From Nitrospiraceae bacterium (GTDB lineage: Bacteria > Nitrospirota > Nitrospiria > Nitrospirales > Nitrospiraceae), in contig CAKKRE010000023.1 of NCBI GenBank assembly GCA_919902505.1, forward strand, positions 1 to 64,000: 64,000 nucleotides of DNA, written 5' to 3'. Positions 18,494 to 27,700 of the stretch are shown piece by piece. The translations under genes and the position numbers were made by a program. Position 1 is the stretch's first letter. Every line of letters starts with the position of its first letter. The notes below the pieces were generated by a model, which saw only the letters and a program-made list of their open reading frames with translations, was not told the origin of the DNA and made no database searches.

Positions 18494-18521
18494 TTGACTC
18501 TCTGCAAAACCGTGTTATAGG
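18494..18521 (+). promoter_or_regulatory. Probable sigma-70 promoter for trxA
   Basis: TTGACT at 18494-18499 and TATAGG at 18516-18521 with a 16-bp spacer, about 75 bp before the trxA GTG start. Confidence 0.5.
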
Positions 18522-18596
18522 ATGACGGACGGTGTGTGGAACCGCTTCAGCACATCGAAAAACGATGACATGGTAGGTCGAGCGAAGGAGGACACT

Positions 18597-18944
18597 GTGG
18601 CAGGCGATGCGTTGAAGGCGACTGATGCGACGTGGAATGAGGATGTCATGAAGACATCCGAATTAGTGATGGTGGATTTTTGGGCGGTCTGGTGCGGGCC
18701 CTGTCAGATGGTCGCGCCGATCGTCGATGAATTAGCAACAGAATATGCGGGTAAGATCAAGGTTCGTAAGCTGAATACCGATGAGAACCCGGAAATCGCC
18801 GGTCGCTACCAGGTGATGAGCATTCCGACCATTCTATTTTTTAAGAACGGTCAAGCGGTCGAGCGGCTGGTGGGGGCGCGCCCGAAGCGCCAGTTCAAAG
18901 AAATCATCGATTCGCTTCTTGCGCAACATTCCGGCGCTGCCTAG
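18597..18944 (+). CDS. trxA: Thioredoxin
   Basis: 115 residues from a GTG that follows GAAGGAGGACACT; the longer frame from 18522 adds 25 residues that do not belong to the fold and would start on top of the likely promoter. It reduces protein disulfides in the cytoplasm. The active site is WCGPC (C33, C36), with the cis-proline segment SIPTILFFKNG. A promoter-like pair lies just upstream, and recN follows after 18 bases. Confidence 0.95.
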   Translation: MAGDALKATDATWNEDVMKTSELVMVDFWAVWCGPCQMVAPIVDELATEYAGKIKVRKLNTDENPEIAGRYQVMSIPTILFFKNGQAVERLVGARPKRQFKEIIDSLLAQHSGAA

Positions 18945-18962
18945 CGCCTGATCCTCAGCGGC

Positions 18963-20660
18963 ATGCTGACCGAGCTGCGCATCTCGAATTTCGGCGTGAT
19001 CGAGCAGCTGGCTGTCCGTTTCGGCTCCGGCTTCATCGTGTTGACCGGTGAAACCGGAGCCGGCAAATCTCTCCTCATCGATGCGGTGACGCTCCTGGTC
19101 GGGGGCCGTGCCTCGACGGATCAGATCCGTGCCCAGTCCGATGAAGCCGATCTCGAAGCGGCGTTTGTGTTGCCGTCAGACCATCCCCTTCTCCATCTGC
19201 TCCAGACCAAGGAATTCGCCCGTCCGGGTGAGACGGATATTGTCATCCGCCGCGTGATTTCCAGGACGGGGCGCAACCGGACCTACCTCAACGGCAATCT
19301 CTGCCCGGTTCATCTTCTGGAGGAACTGGGCGGCGCATTGGTGGATGTGCATGGCCAGCACGAGCAACAATCGCTGTTGTCCTCTGCGGCTCAGCTGGAG
19401 GCGTTGGATGCCTTCGGCAGACTTCATACGCTTCGTCAGGACTATCAGGTCGCATATCGGTCGTGGCAGGAGCGGGTGGCTGAACGTGAGATGCTGACTG
19501 CGCACATCGCCCAGCGCCGAGAACGTGAGGATCTGCTGCGTTTTCAATTTCAGGAAATCTCCGATGCCGCTGTGGAGGCGGGGGAGGACGCGCGGCTTGA
19601 ACAGGAACGCCCGCGCCTGATGCATAGTCAACAACTGGGAGACCTTTCCGACCAGCTTCATGAGTTGCTGTATGCGGGTGATCAGGGCGTGCTGAGCCTG
19701 TTGGCATCCGCGCGAAAACTGCTCTCGAAGATGGTGTCGATCGATCAGGCTGCCGTCGAGTGGACGCAGGTAGTAGACGACGCTATCGTTCCGCTGAGGG
19801 ACCTGGCCGACCAGATCCGGCACTATCGTGATCAAGTCGAGGCCAACCCGGCACGATTGATGGAAATCGAGCAGCGGCTGGATCGACTGCATCGGCTGAG
19901 CAAGAAATACGGCGGATCGTTGGATGCCATGCTGGTGCTACAAGACTCTCTACGTGCTCAACTGGCCCAATTGGACACAGCGGAAACCCAGCTGCAGGAC
20001 CTGGCCACTGCCGTGGAGGATGCCGCACGTCGCGTGGGTGAGCTCGCCGGGCATCTCTCCCGCAAGCGAATCGACGCGGCCAAGAAACTCACGACGCAGG
20101 TGACGAAAGAGTTGAGCGCGCTTCGGATGGAGCGAACCCGTTTCGCGGTGGAGGTGCTTCCGCTGCCCGGCGAGACGGCCTACGGCCAGATGGGCCACGA
20201 TGCCGTGGAGTTTGTCTTTTCGGCCAATCCAGGCGAACCACTCAAGCCGCTTGCCAAAGTGGCTTCCGGGGGGGAACTGTCCCGTGTCATGTTGGCATTA
20301 AAAACGATTCTGGCCGAGAGCGATCGAGTTCCCGTGCTGATTTTTGACGAAGTCGATGCCGGAGTCGGCGGGGCGGTGGCTGAAGTGATGGGGGCACGCC
20401 TCCGGGATCTCAGCCGGCACCACCAGGTGCTCTGTGTGACGCATCTCCCGCAGGTCGGGTCCCAAGCCCATGCGCATTACCTGGTCGAGAAGCAGGTGCG
20501 CCAGCAGCGCACCGTGACGCAAGTTCGGTTGCTGACGGAGCGCGAGCGGGAAGAGGAAGTGGCGCGGATGTTAGCCGGGGTCACGGTGACCAACAGTGCG
20601 CGCGCGGCGGCGGCTGAAATGATCGGCAGCGCAAAGGAACGACGGGCGCGATCGGATTAG
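18963..20660 (+). CDS. recN: DNA repair protein RecN
   Basis: A 565-residue SMC-like ATPase that holds broken DNA ends during recombinational repair. It has the Walker A motif GETGAGKS (residues 29-36), the coiled-coil arms in the centre (about 150-370), the ABC signature KVASGGELSRVMLALK and Walker B VLIFDEVDAGVGG near the C terminus, followed by VTHLPQVGSQAHAHYLVEK. Length is standard. The stop codon overlaps the stop of the convergent HD-GYP gene. Confidence 0.96.
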   Translation: MLTELRISNFGVIEQLAVRFGSGFIVLTGETGAGKSLLIDAVTLLVGGRASTDQIRAQSDEADLEAAFVLPSDHPLLHLLQTKEFARPGETDIVIRRVISRTGRNRTYLNGNLCPVHLLEELGGALVDVHGQHEQQSLLSSAAQLEALDAFGRLHTLRQDYQVAYRSWQERVAEREMLTAHIAQRREREDLLRFQFQEISDAAVEAGEDARLEQERPRLMHSQQLGDLSDQLHELLYAGDQGVLSLLASARKLLSKMVSIDQAAVEWTQVVDDAIVPLRDLADQIRHYRDQVEANPARLMEIEQRLDRLHRLSKKYGGSLDAMLVLQDSLRAQLAQLDTAETQLQDLATAVEDAARRVGELAGHLSRKRIDAAKKLTTQVTKELSALRMERTRFAVEVLPLPGETAYGQMGHDAVEFVFSANPGEPLKPLAKVASGGELSRVMLALKTILAESDRVPVLIFDEVDAGVGGAVAEVMGARLRDLSRHHQVLCVTHLPQVGSQAHAHYLVEKQVRQQRTVTQVRLLTEREREEEVARMLAGVTVTNSARAAAAEMIGSAKERRARSD

Positions 20661-21799
20661 GTCGTCGGTGAGGTTTTTGCGATCGCGAGGGCGGGCAGGG
20701 AAGATTTGCATTCCCGCACGACTTGGGCAAACAGCTCTGTCAGTTTCGGGTCGAAGTGAGTGTCCGCTTGGAGCACGATCTTGCGGATGGCGTCGTCGAT
20801 GGACATCGGGAGGTGTCCCGGCATATCGACCGTCAAGTTATCGAAGGCTTGGGCGATGGCGACGATGCGTGCCAAGAGCGGAATGCCTTCTCCCTCCAGC
20901 CCATGGGGATTGCCCAGTCCGTCGAATCGTTCATGGTGATAGGCCACGATCTGTCCCACCTCGGCCTGAAATTCAAGCGGTAGCAGCATCCGCGCGCCGG
21001 CCTCAGAGTAGGCTTTGGCGAGGGCCCCGTTCTTGATACTGTCGTCATCGTCCGCTGCATACTTATAGTTGGGAATACTGATCTTCCCGATGTCGTGGAG
21101 AAACGCGCCCAGCGCGAGCGCCTTCTGATCGGGAAGGGAGAGGTTGAGCTGGTTGGCAAGAAGCGAGGCATAGAAGCTGACGCGGCTGCAGTGGTTCAGG
21201 AGTTGGCGGTCCTTCGCTTCGAGGAGGTCGGATAACAACGGGATCAACGCCGTGACATCGCCTGTACTGGCGGCGGGTTCCGGGGCGGATTTGCCGATGG
21301 AGAAATAGTTGGCTTGCAGATCTTTCCACGCCTGGGCTGCTTCCTGTTCCGTTCCCCACAAGGCGGTCGATGTTTTGAGAAACGAACGCAGGTAGTCCAG
21401 CCGCTGCTTTTTCTCGAGTGTTTGGTTGATGAGGGCGATCAGTTCGGTCACATTGAAAGGCTTGAGCAGATAGCCCGCGGCGCCGTGCCGGATGCCTTCC
21501 ATCGCAGACTTCAAACTGCCGTAGCCGGTAATGATGATGACTTCGATGTCGGCATAGTCCTGCTTGATGTCTTGCAGCAGATCGATTCCCTGGCGGTCGG
21601 GCAGCTTTTGATCGAGGGTGATGAGGTCGATATGCTGGTCTTTGAGGACCCGCAGGGCTGATTTGGCGTTGTCGGCGGAGTGGATGGTGAAGAACGGACG
21701 AAGGATGACTTTGAGCGCGTCCCGTGGACCGGTTTCATCATCGACGACCAGTACCGACGGCTTCGTGCCTACGTATTCAGGTGATGTATGGGTCCCCAT
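20657..21799 (-). CDS. Response regulator with degenerate HD-GYP domain
   Basis: A 380-residue protein. The REC domain (residues 13-130) has its phospho-acceptor at D63 and the usual K of KPF at 113. The output domain (about 180-350) is an HD-GYP-type fold: HDIGK at 235-239 and HHERFDG at 288-294. The signature GYP is GNP (296-298), and the N-terminal His of the fold is in NHCSRV. HD-GYP proteins hydrolyse cyclic di-GMP, but loss of the Tyr may alter activity or specificity. It is the last gene of the minus-strand signalling cluster and sits tail to tail with recN. Confidence 0.85.
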   Translation of the reverse strand: MGTHTSPEYVGTKPSVLVVDDETGPRDALKVILRPFFTIHSADNAKSALRVLKDQHIDLITLDQKLPDRQGIDLLQDIKQDYADIEVIIITGYGSLKSAMEGIRHGAAGYLLKPFNVTELIALINQTLEKKQRLDYLRSFLKTSTALWGTEQEAAQAWKDLQANYFSIGKSAPEPAASTGDVTALIPLLSDLLEAKDRQLLNHCSRVSFYASLLANQLNLSLPDQKALALGAFLHDIGKISIPNYKYAADDDDSIKNGALAKAYSEAGARMLLPLEFQAEVGQIVAYHHERFDGLGNPHGLEGEGIPLLARIVAIAQAFDNLTVDMPGHLPMSIDDAIRKIVLQADTHFDPKLTELFAQVVRECKSSLPALAIAKTSPTT

Positions 21800-21987
21800 T
21801 CAGAGCGCTCCCGGGTGCATTGCAGGCTTCACTGAAGGCCAAACGCAAAACCTATACCGCTCCTGATTGTGCTGATCGTTCAATATATAGCAGGTCTCGT
21901 CTATTCAGGCCACTAGATATTTGATGTAGGTGTTGTCACCTTTGAGTAAATGAGACAGGCTGCGGAGCACCGTTGTGCCAACCTGTG

Positions 21988-23400
21988 TCATTCCTGAGTC
22001 AGCGGAGGCTCTGGATTCGCCCCGTTATCGGGCCGGCTGATGCCCAAGGTATCCATGCGGTACTTCAGCATGCGGCGACTGATCCCCAGCATGGCGGCCG
22101 CGTGGGTTTGTACGTAGGTCGTTCGCTTGAGCGCGTCCAGGATGATTTCCCGTTCGAACTCCATGACGGCCTTTTCGAGCGATAATCGTCCCGCCAACGT
22201 GTCGTCCCGGAGCGAGGTCGATCGTGTATCGGTTCGCAGGATATTCGGTAAGTGCTCCGGGGTGATGACGGTGGAGCCTTTCGACCAGATGAACGCCTGC
22301 TCGATGATATTCTCCATCTCGCGGACGTTTCCGGGCCAGGGATAGTGCGAAATCAACTCCAGCGAGTCTTTGGTGAATTCCTGGGGAGGACGTTTCTCTT
22401 CTTCGATGCGTTTCGCCAGAAAGTGTTTGGCCAGCAGGGCGATGTCTTCGCCCCGCTCGCGCAGGGGCGGCAGGAACAGCGCGATGACGTTGATGCGGTA
22501 ATACAGGTCCTCGCGGAACTGGTTCTTCCGGACCATCTCATCGAGGTTCTTGTTGGTGGCGGCGACGATTCGGACATCCACCTTGATGGACTGCACGCCA
22601 CCTACGCGCGTGAACTCACGTTCCTGTAGCACGCGTAGGAGTTTGGCCTGTGTCGCCGGGCTGAGATCGCCGATCTCATCGAGGAAAAGCGTGCCGGTAT
22701 GCGCCAATTCGAACTGGCCCACGCGCCGGGCTGTGGCATCGGTAAAGGAGCCTTTCTCATGGCCGAACAGTTCGCTTTCGATCAAGGTTTCCGGCAGGGC
22801 CGCGCAGTTGAGCGCCACAAACGGGCGTTCGCGTCGCGCGCTGTTGTAATGAATGGCCTTGGCCACGAGTTCTTTTCCGGTCCCGCTCTCGCCGGTTATC
22901 AGGACGGTGGTGCGACTGTCGGCCACTTGCTCGATTTTCGCGTAGATTTCCTGCATCGCCGGGCTTTTGCCGATCAGATTGTGAAAGGCATACCGCTGGA
23001 CGACCTGCGCGCGTAGTTGACGAACCTCTTGTTCTAATTCCTGTTTGCCCAGCGTGCGCTCAATGACGATTTGCAGCTCCTCGACATCGAATGGCTTGGA
23101 TAGATAGTCGGCTGCCCCCAGTTTCATGGCATCGACGGCCGTCTTGACCGATTTGGTCCCGGTTAGCATGATCACCGGTACGGCACGATTCTCGGTGCGC
23201 ATTGCCTGGAGCGCCGCCAGACCGTCTGTTCCCGGGAGGATCACGTCCAGCAGGACCAGGTCCGGCGCATCGTGTTTGAAACTCTTGAGGCCTTCCGCGG
23301 CGTCCGCCGCTTCGAGGATCTCATAGGTCGGTTCCAGCACTGTTCTCAGCGAGGCGCGAACACGCGGCTCGTCATCGACAAGTAGTACCCGTTTTTTCAT
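21988..23400 (-). CDS. Sigma-54-dependent NtrC-type response regulator
   Basis: 470 residues from the ATG at 23400, which follows GGGAGTAAC and starts one base after the kinase stop. Domains are REC (1-120, phospho-acceptor D52), AAA+ (about 140-375) with Walker A GESGTGKE (170-177) and Walker B LFLDEIGD, and a Fis-type helix-turn-helix at the C terminus (AAMLGISRRMLKYRMDTLGI). The sigma-54 contact loop reads GSFTDA (217-222) instead of GAFTGA; the essential Phe-Thr is kept. It is the cognate regulator of the kinase encoded immediately upstream, with which it is translationally coupled. Confidence 0.94.
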   Translation of the reverse strand: MKKRVLLVDDEPRVRASLRTVLEPTYEILEAADAAEGLKSFKHDAPDLVLLDVILPGTDGLAALQAMRTENRAVPVIMLTGTKSVKTAVDAMKLGAADYLSKPFDVEELQIVIERTLGKQELEQEVRQLRAQVVQRYAFHNLIGKSPAMQEIYAKIEQVADSRTTVLITGESGTGKELVAKAIHYNSARRERPFVALNCAALPETLIESELFGHEKGSFTDATARRVGQFELAHTGTLFLDEIGDLSPATQAKLLRVLQEREFTRVGGVQSIKVDVRIVAATNKNLDEMVRKNQFREDLYYRINVIALFLPPLRERGEDIALLAKHFLAKRIEEEKRPPQEFTKDSLELISHYPWPGNVREMENIIEQAFIWSKGSTVITPEHLPNILRTDTRSTSLRDDTLAGRLSLEKAVMEFEREIILDALKRTTYVQTHAAAMLGISRRMLKYRMDTLGISRPDNGANPEPPLTQE

Positions 23401-23401
23401 G

Positions 23402-24682
23402 TTACTCCCGTGCGGCTGAAACTGTGGTGCGTGCATCCGGTGCTGGAAGATTTACGGAAAACGTCGAACCTGCGCCGACTCGACTTTCCACCAATAGCGT
23501 GCCGCCATGTTCGCGGACGATTTGATGCGCGGTGGTCAGGCCAAGGCCGGACCCATCGCTCGCGCTATTGGTATGCTTGGTCGTAAAAAACGGATCGAAA
23601 ATATGCTCCAGGTGGTCCGGGGCAATGCCGCACCCCTCGTCCTCCACCTCCAGTTGTACCCAGGCTGTGTGGCCGGCTTGCGGCAGCACGCGTGTGCGGA
23701 TCTGAATCACGCTGTTGCCGTTGGGCATGGCATCGAGCGCATTCAGGAGCAGGTTTAAGAGCACCTGTTTGATCTGCTGGCGATCGAGCGAGAGCGTGGG
23801 TAGTTGAGGGGCCAGTGTCGTGTGCAGACGAATTCCTCGATGCGAGGCGGTGGACGAGACGAAACCGAGGCAGGATGTCACCAGTTCGTTCAGGTCCACG
23901 TCGCTCGGCTGCGGGGTCATGTAACTCGCATAGTCGAGGATTTCGTGCAGCAGCCGCTCGATGCGATGGACGTCTTCAATGGCGACTTGGCTGAATTCAC
24001 GGATGAACACCGGGTCTTGCTGGCGTTGCGGGGCCAGCTGAATAAAAGTCTTGATCGAGGTGAGGGGGTTACGGATTTCATGCGCAAACCCGCCCGCCAT
24101 AATTTCCAACGAGCGCAATCGATCGGTGCGTCTCATCAAGGTGGAGGAGCGCCGAAGGTCGTCCTGCGCCAGGTGATGATCCAAGGTATTGCAGGCGATG
24201 CGTGCGACGGTCTCTGCAAGGATCACGGTTTCTTCGTTCAGGTGACACTCCGTGCCGATCGGCCCAAGGGCGCAGAGTCCGAGAAACTGCGTCTTGTTCC
24301 GGAGAGGAAGGCACACCGCTGTCTGTATCGACATCATGGCTGAGCCGGCGGGCGAAGATGAGGCCTGGTCGTATCGGAGCAGGCGTGGCCGGTCGGAAAG
24401 ACACGTGATAAGGGCGTGGTTATCCGGCAGGCTAGCCGGCAATGCCGTAAGCGTGCTGTGTCCCAGAGAGGCAAGGAGATGGTATTGGCCGTCTGCTTCT
24501 CGTATCCATATGGCGGCTTCCGGCAAGCGCAACTGTTCGCTGAGGATCCTCAAGATGCACTCGCCGACCTGCGTGAGATCGGTGGCCTGTCCCACCGATT
24601 CGGCAAACGCGCCGATCATTCTGATGGGGGCTTCGGAAGCAGAAAGAATAGGGGTGTGCCGAATGTGCTCGTGGAGTGCCAT
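23402..24682 (-). CDS. GAF-containing sensor histidine kinase (NtrB-like)
   Basis: A 426-residue, apparently soluble kinase without membrane helices. A GAF-type sensor domain covers about residues 25-170 (LTQVGECILRILSEQLRL, AVCLPLRNKTQFLGLCALGP). HisKA follows with H201 in FAHEIRNPLTSIKTF. HATPase_c holds the N box (QVLLNLLLNALDAM), G1 (VEDEGCGI), F box (IFDPFFTTK) and G2 (GSGLGLTTAHQIV). It phosphorylates the NtrC-type regulator encoded one base downstream. Its signal is unknown. It follows the fusion gene after 106 bases. Confidence 0.95.
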   Translation of the reverse strand: MALHEHIRHTPILSASEAPIRMIGAFAESVGQATDLTQVGECILRILSEQLRLPEAAIWIREADGQYHLLASLGHSTLTALPASLPDNHALITCLSDRPRLLRYDQASSSPAGSAMMSIQTAVCLPLRNKTQFLGLCALGPIGTECHLNEETVILAETVARIACNTLDHHLAQDDLRRSSTLMRRTDRLRSLEIMAGGFAHEIRNPLTSIKTFIQLAPQRQQDPVFIREFSQVAIEDVHRIERLLHEILDYASYMTPQPSDVDLNELVTSCLGFVSSTASHRGIRLHTTLAPQLPTLSLDRQQIKQVLLNLLLNALDAMPNGNSVIQIRTRVLPQAGHTAWVQLEVEDEGCGIAPDHLEHIFDPFFTTKHTNSASDGSGLGLTTAHQIVREHGGTLLVESRVGAGSTFSVNLPAPDARTTVSAARE

Positions 24683-24788
24683 AGTCCTGCGCAGAACATA
24701 TCAACCCGGACACCATCGTGCATGTGGTGTCGTCCGACGCGTCGCCTGTCGTGTGTTAGTGACTGAAGTATATATGCGAGGTATTGTT

Positions 24789-27700
24789 TCAGCCAGCGGA
24801 ATCAGGTTTTTCAGCGAGGGCGACCAGAATCTGTCCGGAGAACGTACGCACGAGTCTGGCCGGAGTAGATGTGACTTGGGCGAGGGCGGCGCTCAGGCTC
24901 TCTTCCTGGAATGCGTGTAGGTGACCGACGCGCAGGGCGACGCAACACTGAGCCATGCGATTGAGGGCAAGGCGAGCGTCTCCCGAGAAGGCATCGACGC
25001 CGAGTTCCTGCAAGGATGAACGATAGGGGAGGGCCATATCTGCCAAGGGGGTGATGGCGCTCACGATGAGTTTTCCGCCGGGTCGAAGCACGCGGAACAG
25101 TTCGCGAAGAGCATGGAGAGGAGAGCGTGAAAAGCTGAGGGAGAGATTCGCCACGATGCGATCGAACGAATGGTCCGCGAAGGGAAGCGTTTCTACGGAT
25201 CGACCAAGTACCCACTGCTGACTGACGGGTGTCGGCCCGGAGATACGTCCGGAGAACAGCCGATCCACGTGCTTCAAGGCGTCACTCGTCGCGTCCTGCG
25301 CGGCATGCAGCGCAGCCACTGAGAAGTCTATACCGAAGTATCGAAGCGGCTGATTCTGGTTCCAGGTTTGAGCGCGGAGGCGGTAGGAGAGGTTCAAGAG
25401 CAGGAGTCTGGCGAATGAATGAATGCCACACCCGACATCGAGCAGGGCCAGGCCTCCATCGAGTGGTTGGAGGAGTTGATACAGCTGGTCGATATATTGC
25501 CAATGCGTGGGGAGTTCATCCAAACTTCGTGTGAGATCGGTCTGTGCGGCCCAGAGTCGCTCGCGGCCTGCCGTTCCGGAGGCATATTTGATGCGGAGTC
25601 GATCACGTTCGAATCGTGCGCGGATGGAGGTTATGCGTGAGAGATTCAGGAGAGCCGGGGCGGTGGGATAGGGGAAGCGGTCCGGAGTAAGGCAGAGCTG
25701 TGCGATTCGGTGCCAGCTTGCGTGCAGTGCCGTTGGTGCGACAGCGTCGGCAGGTAGAAGGGGAGCTTGCAGCATTACGCGACTGCCTCTTGATCCGAGC
25801 CGATGCAGCGCCTCCTCCACGAGTGCCGGCGTCGGCGAAGGAGTCAGGTAGTCAGCAGCGCCTGGGCCGGTCGTCAGAAACACGACCTCGGTTCCGCAAT
25901 GCGAGAGGTCCTCCTGAAGTGCGGTGCTCTCTGTATATTGACCGGCCACGGCATCGGCCACGAAATGATCGATGTCGAGTGGAATCCCCAAGAGGTTGCC
26001 GAGCCCGAGCCGCGTTCCAGCCAGATGTTCACCTACCAGATCCCGCTGATGAAGGCTTGTCAGGCAGTTTCGGATGTCGAGTGTCGGATTGAGAAGTAAG
26101 AGCCGGCGGACTCGCCTGTGCCAGTCCTGGCGCCGCAACGCGATGCGGCCGAGCAGGTCTGGTGCCAGCAACGTGAGGGGGATTCCGTGGAACTCTTTCT
26201 GCGCAAAGATCAGTATGGTATCGAGATCGTCTTCCAGGGATGTGAGCGTAGTTTGCGTGGGGTCGCCGTCGCTCAATCCGATGTGTCGGCTGTGATCATA
26301 GCGCAGGACTTGTAGGCCGCATGCAGCAAGTGTGTAGGCGAGGGCGACATAGGCCTGTTGTGTCGTCCCGTACCCCGGGCAGAGCAGTACCAGTGGGCAC
26401 TGTGTGCCGTCTACTCGTCTCGGAACATCGTGAGACAGTGCAATCGTGAGGCCCTCACGATTGCGTAGGTGGTGTGAAACGGTGAAGACCGGCGAGTCTG
26501 ACACCGGTTCGGCGAGATCTTGCGAAGTGCCGATCCGCGGCGAGATGAGGGCCCGGAGTTTCTGCTCCTGCGCGGGCGATAAACCCTCAAAGCGCACACC
26601 GAATCGGCGTCGGACTTCTTCTGGCGGTGCGGGATTCGAGATTGTCCTGATCTGAGGTTGTGTCCAGACAATCCTCGCAGGCCAAGGGCTTTCAGAACCC
26701 TCAGGCAAGGCGGCGACGCTTAACGAAGTGTTTGGCTCGACGGGCGCCAAGTGAAAGATCTGCCGGCCTATAGGGAAGTCGTAGCCTCCCGGCAACTCGA
26801 TGCAAGCCCCATCCAGGCTCATGTTGACCGTCACTCCGAGAATAGGGGTTGGCGTGGCTGATGAACCGACCAGTCGAATCGGGCATGGGACGTTTAGACG
26901 TGCGGTCTCACGTCTATCTGTCGGCGCTGCGGTGGAGGGGAGGGGGGCGTCGGGGTTGTTCGTGGCGGTGGTGAAAAGAGGAAGGATCAATCCTTCGAAC
27001 GTGATGATTGTTGAACCGTCTTGCAGCCCGTCGAGAAGAGAACGGAGGACATTGCGGTCGCGCTCGCCGCCCGGTGAAAAGGAAATCACAAAGTTCTTGA
27101 TGGCAGAGAGAGGCAGGTCCGTAAGTGCAGCCGGTCGTTCATGCACGACTCCTTGAAGTTCCAGGAAGCTCACCGGTGTCTTGATCACCACGTAGGCTGG
27201 TTGCAGATGAATGGAGGCCGACAGGTCATGGATGGTGAGGAGGGCGCCGCCGGTGCTCATGTTTCGTAAGACGCCTCGAAGGGTGGTGCTTCCGACGGAT
27301 AGTTGCACGGGGAGCGCGAACAGCTTGCGTTCGGAACGCCGTCGGTCGGGTCGTTGTCCGGCGACGTGCTGAGATTGAACTCGAACAATGGCGGGTTTGG
27401 CGGGCGAGGCTGTGGGAGATTCAGCGCCCTCATCCGCGAAGAGATGAGCGGGAACAGGAATTCGTACCGTGATGGTCAGACCGCTGTCTGGTGCATGTTC
27501 TATTTCGATGGCGCCATCATGTGCCTGGACAACCTGGTGAGCCCGAAAGAACTGCTCGGGAGAAATATGGAGATCGGGCTGTTCGCCCATGGGAGCAGCG
27601 GTGTGTTTGGAACTTTCCTTGATGGTGAAGCTCACATACTCGCGCGAGGCGCTCGAATGCAGCGGACGCTTGCGTGAAGCGAGTGAAGGAGTGTCTCCGG

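Noticed and set aside
25700-26500. A bioluminescence (lux) locus
   Set aside because: Only a LuxD-like fold inside a larger protein is present; luxA, luxB, luxC and luxE are absent and the catalytic residues seem lost.
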